Assembly: GCA_004555955.1 (NCBI GenBank)
Contig: SFJG01000079.1
Coordinates: 1-9,687, forward strand
Length of the DNA: 9,687 bases
From: Bacteroidales bacterium
GTDB lineage: Bacteria > Bacteroidota > Bacteroidia > Bacteroidales > Muribaculaceae
Direction of reading: 5' to 3'
Shown here: positions 6,201-9,687 of the stretch, piece by piece
How positions within the stretch are numbered: position 1 is the stretch's first letter
How the letters are laid out: every line of letters starts with the position of its first letter
Translations under genes and position numbers: made by a program
Notes under the pieces: model-generated
Told to the model about the DNA's origin: nothing
Seen by the model: only the letters and a program-made list of their open reading frames with translations
Databases searched by the model: none

Positions 6201-6841
6201 CTGAGCGTGCGACCGCCGACGGCAGGCGTTGCCGAAATGATGAGTTCGACACGTCTGCCCGATATCGCCATCGCCGATTCGGCGGCAGCGACGGCAGCCT
6301 TTGCGTTGAGCGTGTCGAAGATAGTTTCTATTTGTATAATGTCGACCCCGCCGTCGATTAGTCCGCGCATTTGGTCGCAGTAAGTAGCCAAAAGTTCGTC
6401 GAACGACGTTTCGCGCGCGGCGGGGTCGTCGACCGAAGCCGACATAGAGAGTGTTTTGTTTGTCGGCCCGACGCTACCCGCCACCCAGACGCAGTCAGCC
6501 TCGTCGGCAGCGCGACGAGCCAGCTTAGCCGCTTCCCGGTTGAGGTCGTAGACAAGGTCCTCCAAGCCGTAGTCGGCGAGCGAAATAGCGTTAGAGTTAA
6601 ACGAGTTAGTCTCGATGATGTCGGCACCGGCGGTAATGTAGTTGCGGTGAATCGACAAAATAACGTCGGGGCGCGTCAGGCAAAGCACGTCGTTGCACCC
6701 CGCGAGTTTGTAGGGATGATTGGCAAACCGATTTCCGCGGAAATCGTCCTCGGAAAGATTGAACGCTTGAATTTGCGTACCCATAGCGCCGTCGACAATG
6801 AGTATTCGGTCGGCGATGGCATTTCGGATGTCTTTTTTCAT
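3203..6841 (-). CDS. metH: Cobalamin-dependent methionine synthase
   Basis: A 1212-residue enzyme, close to E. coli MetH in length. It transfers the methyl group of 5-methyltetrahydrofolate via cobalamin to homocysteine, giving methionine in the cytoplasm. Domains in order: homocysteine-binding barrel (about 1-325) with zinc ligands C237 (GLNCGFG) and C300-C301 (GGCCGTTPDH); folate-binding barrel (about 345-615; NIGERCN, FMLDSSKW); helical cap and B12-binding domain (about 630-865) with H750 in DVHDIGKN; and reactivation domain (about 880-1205) with R1126 in IRPAAGYP, the expected AdoMet contact. All key residues are present. The ATG at 6841 is two bases after the aminotransferase stop, indicating co-transcription. 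Four cysteines around the start of the reactivation domain (C901, C903, C911; CGHC at 952-955) are absent from E. coli MetH as I remember it. No cobalamin or AdoMet riboswitch precedes the operon. Confidence 0.97.
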   Translation of the reverse strand: MKKDIRNAIADRILIVDGAMGTQIQAFNLSEDDFRGNRFANHPYKLAGCNDVLCLTRPDVILSIHRNYITAGADIIETNSFNSNAISLADYGLEDLVYDLNREAAKLARRAADEADCVWVAGSVGPTNKTLSMSASVDDPAARETSFDELLATYCDQMRGLIDGGVDIIQIETIFDTLNAKAAVAAAESAMAISGRRVELIISATPAVGGRTLSGQTIEALIASLAHANPLAFGLNCGFGADTMAPLIAEFAAKSAFPTIVYPNAGLPNALGEYDETPQMMAAHVERILADGSANIIGGCCGTTPDHISALAELAKRYNPRQLPEIPQKLTLAGLDAIDITAERNFVNIGERCNVAGSRKFLRLINEKKYDEACDIARRQVENGAQIIDINMDDAMLDAEAEMRRFVNLLSSDPDIARVPFMLDSSKWNVIQAGLKCLQGKGIVNSISLKEGEATFVDHARFVKSMGAAVVVMAFDEQGQADTFDRRIAICSRAYRILVDSVGFNPNDIIFDPNILAVATGIEGHNRYALDFIDATRWIKQNLPGAKVSGGVSNLSFSFRGNNYIREAMHAVFLYHAIRAGLDMAIVNAAALMPYSEVPDDLKTAIEDVIFDRRQDATDRLIELADSLKSTDRQADAVKTEAAQSLSPDQRIAEMLVKGRCDNLEALLSEALALHGSAIAVIERSLMAGMNEVGRLFGEGKMFLPQVVKSARMMKDAVAWLQPLIEAEQAGNTGRNAGKILMATVKGDVHDIGKNIVDVVLRCNGFEVVDLGIMVPAEQILDKAAEIDADIIGLSGLITPSLDEMCNVARLAEQRGMTTPILVGGATASPVHTAVKIAPCYAGLVAYIRDAAMMPAVARRIIDNRDTTAAEIRADQLRLRSQYNAEAPLSLDEARRMRHKCACGASPKPNCPGVTRIDIKVSDLVDFINWRAFFPVWNLDASFAELAEIRGCGHCQAQWIAAQKPERMNKIMEAQNLLKDARAALARLIREADNSMKAVVAIRSAHSLGDDIIVDVDGSPLVIPTLRRQHRNADGCCLALADFVASADDFLGAFAVTSGSRIQAIIDGYKGHDDYKLLLYQSLADRLAEAAAEFVHLQVRRSIWGYAPDESDEPRRALSGKYQGIRPAAGYPSLPDQASVFAIDKMLGGIDAAEISLTENGAMMPASSVAGLFIANPEARYFMVGDIDDDQRADYADRRGISLDELAKWLPR

Positions 6842-6843
6842 AT

Positions 6844-8043
6844 TTAAATCGTTCTGCCGGGGTATGCTTCGAGAGCTTTTTGGAGCACAACGAGCGCTCG
6901 CATCAGGTCTTTTTTCTTTAAAACATAAGCAATTCTGACCTCGTTAATTCCGGCGCCCGGGGTTGTGTAGAAACCCGATGCTGGAGCCATAAAAACTGTT
7001 TCGCCTTCGAAATCGAACTCGGCGAGACACCAAGCGCAGAAGCGTTCGGAGTCGTCGACGGGGAGACGAGCCACGGTGTAGAAAGCGCCCATAGGAATCG
7101 GGGAGTAAACGCCTGGGATGCGGTTGAGCCCGTCGATAAGGCATTTTCGACGCTCTACGTATTCGTCGTAGGTGTCGCGGAGGTAGTCGTCGGGCACGTC
7201 GAGCGAAGCCTCGGCGGCGATTTGTCCAATCAACGGCGGGCTTAGACGAGCTTGGCAGAACTTCATAACCGCCTTGCGTACCTGTTCGTTTTTTGTGATA
7301 AGAGCACCGATGCGGATGCCGCATTCAGAGTAGCGCTTCGACACAGAGTCGATGAGCACCACGTTGTTTTCGATGCCCTCGAGGTGGCACGCCGAGATAT
7401 ATGGCGAGCCGGTATAGATAAATTCGCGGTAGACCTCGTCGGAGAAAAGAAATAAGTCGTATTTCTTGACCAAGTCGCGAATTTGGTTCATTTCGCGACG
7501 AGTGTAGAGGTAGCCCGTCGGGTTGTTGGGGTTGCAAATTAGAATCGCGCGCGTGCGCTCGTTGATGAGTTCCTCAAACTTCTCAACCTTGGGCAGCGAA
7601 AAACCTTCTTCGATAGTCGTTGCTATTGTTCGAATGACCGCCCCGGCAGAGATAGCAAAAGCCATGTAGTTTGCGTAAGCCGGTTCGGGGACGATGATTT
7701 CGTCGCCGGGATTTAGGCACGACAGGAAAGCAAAAAGAACCGCCTCCGAGCCGCCTGACGTAATGATGATATCGTCGGCAGTGAGGTTGATGTTGAAGCG
7801 CTCGTAGTAGCCAACGAGTTTCTCGCGGTAACTGCGGTATCCGGCACTCGGGCTGTATTCGAGGATGTTCCGGTCGATATTTTTGATAGCGTCGATAGCA
7901 ACTTGCGGGGTGGGGAGGTCTGGCTGACCGATGTTGAGGTGATATACGTGAATGCCACGCTTCTTTGCGGCGTCGGATAGCGGCGCCAACTTACGAATCG
8001 GTGATTCAGGCATTTCTGCTCCTCTGATAGATATTTGTGGCAT
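6844..8043 (-). CDS. Class I/II pyridoxal-phosphate-dependent aminotransferase
   Basis: A 399-residue fold-type I transaminase exchanging an amino group between an amino acid and a 2-oxo acid. Seen are the substrate loop NIGQPDLPTP, ITSGGSEAV (cofactor phosphate region), NPNNPTG (171-177), SDEVY (D202, Y205; pyridine ring contacts), the Schiff-base lysine K236 in SVSKRYS, and R370 in NEVRIAYVL at the site of the carboxylate-binding arginine. Substrate is not readable; aspartate or aromatic amino acids, or methionine and its oxo acid, are candidates. The last is suggested only by its coupling to metH. The frame is open upstream to 8103, but the promoter (8073-8104) overlaps those codons and homologues begin near MPQISIRG, so I chose the ATG at 8043. 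The leader is A-rich without a Shine-Dalgarno sequence. Confidence 0.92.
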   Translation of the reverse strand: MPQISIRGAEMPESPIRKLAPLSDAAKKRGIHVYHLNIGQPDLPTPQVAIDAIKNIDRNILEYSPSAGYRSYREKLVGYYERFNINLTADDIIITSGGSEAVLFAFLSCLNPGDEIIVPEPAYANYMAFAISAGAVIRTIATTIEEGFSLPKVEKFEELINERTRAILICNPNNPTGYLYTRREMNQIRDLVKKYDLFLFSDEVYREFIYTGSPYISACHLEGIENNVVLIDSVSKRYSECGIRIGALITKNEQVRKAVMKFCQARLSPPLIGQIAAEASLDVPDDYLRDTYDEYVERRKCLIDGLNRIPGVYSPIPMGAFYTVARLPVDDSERFCAWCLAEFDFEGETVFMAPASGFYTTPGAGINEVRIAYVLKKKDLMRALVVLQKALEAYPGRTI

Positions 8044-8072
8044 AATATGCTTGTTGTTACGGTTTTGAAAAG

Positions 8073-8104
8073 CAAAGTTAACACAATATGAGAGATTTAG
8101 CAAA
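8073..8104 (-). promoter_or_regulatory. Bacteroidota-type promoter for the aminotransferase-metH operon
   Basis: On the minus strand TTTG (8104-8101), then exactly 20 bases, then TAACTTTG (8080-8073): a full match to the Bacteroidota consensus TTTG/TAnnTTTG with the preferred spacing. Transcription should start near 8066-8068, leaving a leader of about 24 bases to the ATG at 8043. That leader is too short to hold a riboswitch. The match also fixes the aminotransferase start, because the earlier possible ATG at 8103 would lie in the -33 box. Confidence 0.7.
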
Positions 8105-8323
8105 CATTTAGCTGATTTTTGCGAGATTTGAGAATTTTACGAGTTGACGAATGGTCGAGAGGATGAGTTGCCGGGTTGGATGAGAGGAAGATTTGGAGGG
8201 TTGATTTGTGAATGAGTTGGGCGGGGTGATGAGTTGGATTCGGCATTGTCTTCAGATTTATTATGTTTTCTATTGTTAGAGCGCGTTCCTTAATATCGAC
8301 GATTTTTAGTGCTTTTGTCAACG
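8105..8323. other. Gene-free interval with a G-rich degenerate tract
   Basis: No credible gene lies between the aminotransferase promoter and the inverted repeat at 8324. The part from about 8161 to 8240 is almost free of C on the plus strand and carries ATGAGTTG three times (8163, 8212, 8229). The stretches 8161-8186 and 8210-8235 align loosely as a direct repeat 49 bases apart. From 8240 to 8320 it is AT-rich and unremarkable. The 81-codon minus-strand open frame across it (8097-8342) has a protein-unlike composition and overlaps the promoter. Confidence 0.45.
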
Positions 8324-8363
8324 TACTGACGAAAACGGGCAAAAATGGTGATTTTCGTCAGTA
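8324..8363. repeat. 12-bp perfect inverted repeat
   Basis: TACTGACGAAAA (8324-8335) and TTTTCGTCAGTA (8352-8363) are exact reverse complements separated by 16 bases. The element sits 17 bases beyond the tonB terminator and about 220 bases upstream of the aminotransferase promoter. No T-run follows on either strand, so it is not an obvious second terminator. It could be a dyad binding site or an RNA hairpin in read-through transcript. I do not recognise the motif. Confidence 0.55.
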
Positions 8364-8380
8364 GGAGTTGTTTATAAAGA

Positions 8381-8414
8381 AAAAAGAGTTGTGCCGGTCG
8401 ACACAACTCTTTTT
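8381..8414 (-). terminator. Strong intrinsic terminator after tonB
   Basis: AAAAAGAGTTGTG (8381-8393) and CACAACTCTTTTT (8402-8414) form a perfect 13-bp stem with an eight-base loop, 18 bases after the tonB stop. In the minus transcript the stem ends in a run of U (TTTTTT, C, TTT). Because the stem base is A/T on both sides, it could also stop plus-strand transcription, but no plus-strand gene is present. Confidence 0.9.
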
Positions 8415-8432
8415 ATTACGATTCTCGTAAGG

Positions 8433-9299
8433 TTAGTTAACACCTTGGAGTTTGAAGTTCACAGGAAGAGTATACCAAACGTTAACGGCTTGTCCGTTCA
8501 TCTTACCCGGAGTGAATTTCGGGAGCGACTTGCAGACGCGGATAGCCTCGCGGTCGAGGTCGCGGTCAACGCTACGTACAACTTTAACTTCGCCGATAGA
8601 ACCGGTCTTGGTAACGACAAATTGCACAACTACACGACCTTGGATGTTGTTTTCCATCGCCATAGTCGGATATTTGATGTTCTTGCTGAGGTATTTCATC
8701 AATTCAGCCTCGCCACCGGGGAATTGAGGCATTTGCTCAACAGCGGTGAACACTTTTTCAGGCTCTTTGACTTCTTCTTTTTTCTCAACAATGACTTCTT
8801 CTTTGTGCTCACGGATTACGTTACGGTCGTCAGTACCTTTGTCGAAGTCGGTTTGACCGAAAGCGGTTTGAGTTTCTTTCAACTCATCCTGGCTCTTGAT
8901 TTCGTCCTCAGCTTTCACTTCTTCGTCTTGAGCGATAAGAAGCTCGGTAACCTTTACGGTGTTGAGGATTTCTTCGGGGAGCGCTTGCTCTTCGGGTTGT
9001 TCAAATTTGGTTTCTTCCGGTTCTTGTTCTTCCTCTTGTTCTTCAGCAGCGAGGTCGACAGCAACGAGCTCTTGGTTAGCTTGGTCCATGATTCGTTGCT
9101 CTTCGATGTAAGCAGCCACTTTCATATAAGAGTAAGCAATGATTATGATTGCGATAGCGCCAATCAAAGTGAACAAGAACGCGCGGAGGTGACGAGGTTT
9201 CGAATTGAGGCGGAGTTGATAAGCTCCGAATTCCTTATTTCGATTCGCAAAGACAACGTCGCACCATTCTTTTGATGTAAGATCTACATTTCTTGCCAT
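8433..9299 (-). CDS. tonB: Energy transducer TonB, Bacteroidota type
   Basis: A 288-residue inner-membrane protein that carries proton-motive energy from ExbB-ExbD across the periplasm to TonB-dependent outer-membrane transporters. The cytoplasmic N-terminus has the Bacteroidota pattern DLTSKEWCDVVFANRN and KEFGAYQLR (6-30). One membrane helix follows (about 38-58). A long periplasmic linker (about 66-185) is dominated by glutamate instead of the Pro-Lys repeats of E. coli TonB. The C-terminal domain (about 190-285) begins PQFPGGEAEL, continues through KYP and GRVVVQFVV, and ends in VNVWYTLPVNF. The gene is 39 bases downstream of exbD, has a recognisable ribosome-binding site, and is followed by a terminator, so it closes the operon. 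Codons look more A/T-ending than in the neighbouring metH, which would fit high expression. Confidence 0.95.
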   Translation of the reverse strand: MARNVDLTSKEWCDVVFANRNKEFGAYQLRLNSKPRHLRAFLFTLIGAIAIIIIAYSYMKVAAYIEEQRIMDQANQELVAVDLAAEEQEEEQEPEETKFEQPEEQALPEEILNTVKVTELLIAQDEEVKAEDEIKSQDELKETQTAFGQTDFDKGTDDRNVIREHKEEVIVEKKEEVKEPEKVFTAVEQMPQFPGGEAELMKYLSKNIKYPTMAMENNIQGRVVVQFVVTKTGSIGEVKVVRSVDRDLDREAIRVCKSLPKFTPGKMNGQAVNVWYTLPVNFKLQGVN

Positions 9300-9306
9300 A
9301 ATTAAA

Positions 9307-9313
9307 TTCCTTT
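9307..9313 (-). promoter_or_regulatory. Shine-Dalgarno-like site of tonB
   Basis: The minus strand reads AAAGGAA, seven bases before the tonB ATG. Such a site is uncommon in Bacteroidota, and the other genes here lack one. It supports the ATG at 9299 and suggests strong translation. It lies in the 39-base exbD-tonB gap, where no promoter match is seen. Confidence 0.55.
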
Positions 9314-9338
9314 CTAATTTTAAGAGTTCGACTTACAT

Positions 9339-9687
9339 CTATTTTTTATTTTTGAGACGTTGTTGCAAGAATTCAGTCATCATAGCAGAGTCGGTCATAT
9401 TGATACGGTCGATCTGATAACGGCTGATGTTGTTGATTTGCATCTCGTCGAGAGCGGTAACCAGACTCTTGTAACTTGCGTTAGGAGTAGCCTTGATGAT
9501 AACAACCGGGCGCTTGAGGGTAGAGTCGCTACGAATCTTCTTAGCTTCAGCTTGGTATTGTTCGTCGCTCATCTCTTTGTTTTTCCACTTCACTTTGAGT
9601 TCGTCGATTTTCTTAACGACTTGCTCGTTGCGTTCGCGGAGGACGGCGCGGATACCTTGTGCTTTACCGTTAGCGTTGCCGAGGAAT
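9339..9687 (-). CDS. exbD: ExbD-family biopolymer transport protein, C-terminal part only
   Basis: The last 115 residues of an ExbD-type protein; the N-terminus with its single membrane helix lies beyond the window end. The frame is open to the edge (first full codon at 9686). GTG at 9593 is an internal valine and not a start, because the coding pattern continues upstream (GIRAVLRERNEQVVKKIDEL). The stretch RPVVIIKATPNASYKSLVTALDEM is split by the family pattern of a beta strand, a Tyr-containing turn and the LDEM helix, followed by NISRYQI. ExbD forms the proton channel with ExbB and drives TonB. The lysine-rich insert before the conserved strand resembles the second ExbD of Bacteroidota exb operons. 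The TAG stop lies 39 bases from tonB. Confidence 0.88.
   Translation of the reverse strand, partial: FLGNANGKAQGIRAVLRERNEQVVKKIDELKVKWKNKEMSDEQYQAEAKKIRSDSTLKRPVVIIKATPNASYKSLVTALDEMQINNISRYQIDRINMTDSAMMTEFLQQRLKNKK

Noticed and set aside
5114..6361. Plus-strand open frame of 415 codons
   Set aside because: It is also the antisense shadow of metH, with no recognisable domain.
8044..8103. Upstream ATG at 8103 as the aminotransferase start
   Set aside because: It would add 20 residues of unusual composition and lies in the -33 box of the best promoter match in the window.
8316..8321. TTGACA on the minus strand as a sigma-70 type promoter
   Set aside because: Bacteroidota primary promoters use TTTG and TAnnTTTG, and no good -7 box follows at the right distance.
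8097..8342. Minus-strand open frame of 81 codons upstream of the aminotransferase
   Set aside because: It begins in the inverted repeat, runs through the G-rich degenerate tract and ends in the promoter. The composition is not protein-like and no ribosome-binding site is seen.

Overview
The window looks like chromosomal DNA of a member of the Bacteroidota, most likely the order Bacteroidales. The evidence is the Bacteroidota-type TonB with its N-terminal NRNKEFGAY signature and FPGG motif, the ExbD-TonB gene order, a DUF6452-DUF6048 gene pair, and two promoters matching the Bacteroidota sigma consensus (TTTG, about 20 bases, TAnnTTTG). I cannot name the genus from sequence alone. Every protein gene I can support is on the minus strand, so transcription runs from high to low coordinates.

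In transcription order: (1) the 3' part of exbD, cut by the window edge, then tonB, closed by a strong intrinsic terminator at 8381-8414. These form the energy-transducing end of a TonB-ExbB-ExbD system for outer-membrane import. (2) A gap without a gene, about 8105-8380, with a 12-bp inverted repeat and a G-rich degenerate tract. (3) A Bacteroidota promoter (8073-8104), a class I/II PLP-dependent aminotransferase, and 2 bases later full-length cobalamin-dependent methionine synthase metH. (4) A second promoter candidate in the metH-glycosyltransferase gap, with a small palindrome over its upstream element. It is followed by a membrane-anchored family 2 glycosyltransferase, a DUF6452-type putative lipoprotein, and a DUF6048-type secreted, probably outer-membrane, protein. 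The last two overlap by ATGA, so these three probably form one operon.

The first 824 bases contain no credible gene and are the least ordinary part of the window. They are packed with hairpins. A structured module of about 160 bases occurs twice (198-356 and 589-748). At least four hairpins share CCCCA...TGGGG arms followed by TTWACC but have different, base-paired middles, and one of them points the other way. Several of the region's hairpins carry the same TCC (or, reversed, GGA) three-base loop. Between the two copies of the module, the centre of one hairpin has been inverted. Next to the DUF6048 stop codon lie two arrays of 7-base tandem repeats, purine-rich on opposite strands, and one of them contains the stop codon. 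I do not recognise this hairpin family. It could be a mobile or REP-like repeat family, a structured RNA, or nucleoid or termination DNA, and the sequence alone does not decide.

Limits: all calls come from reading the sequence and remembered family features, with no database search or folding run.
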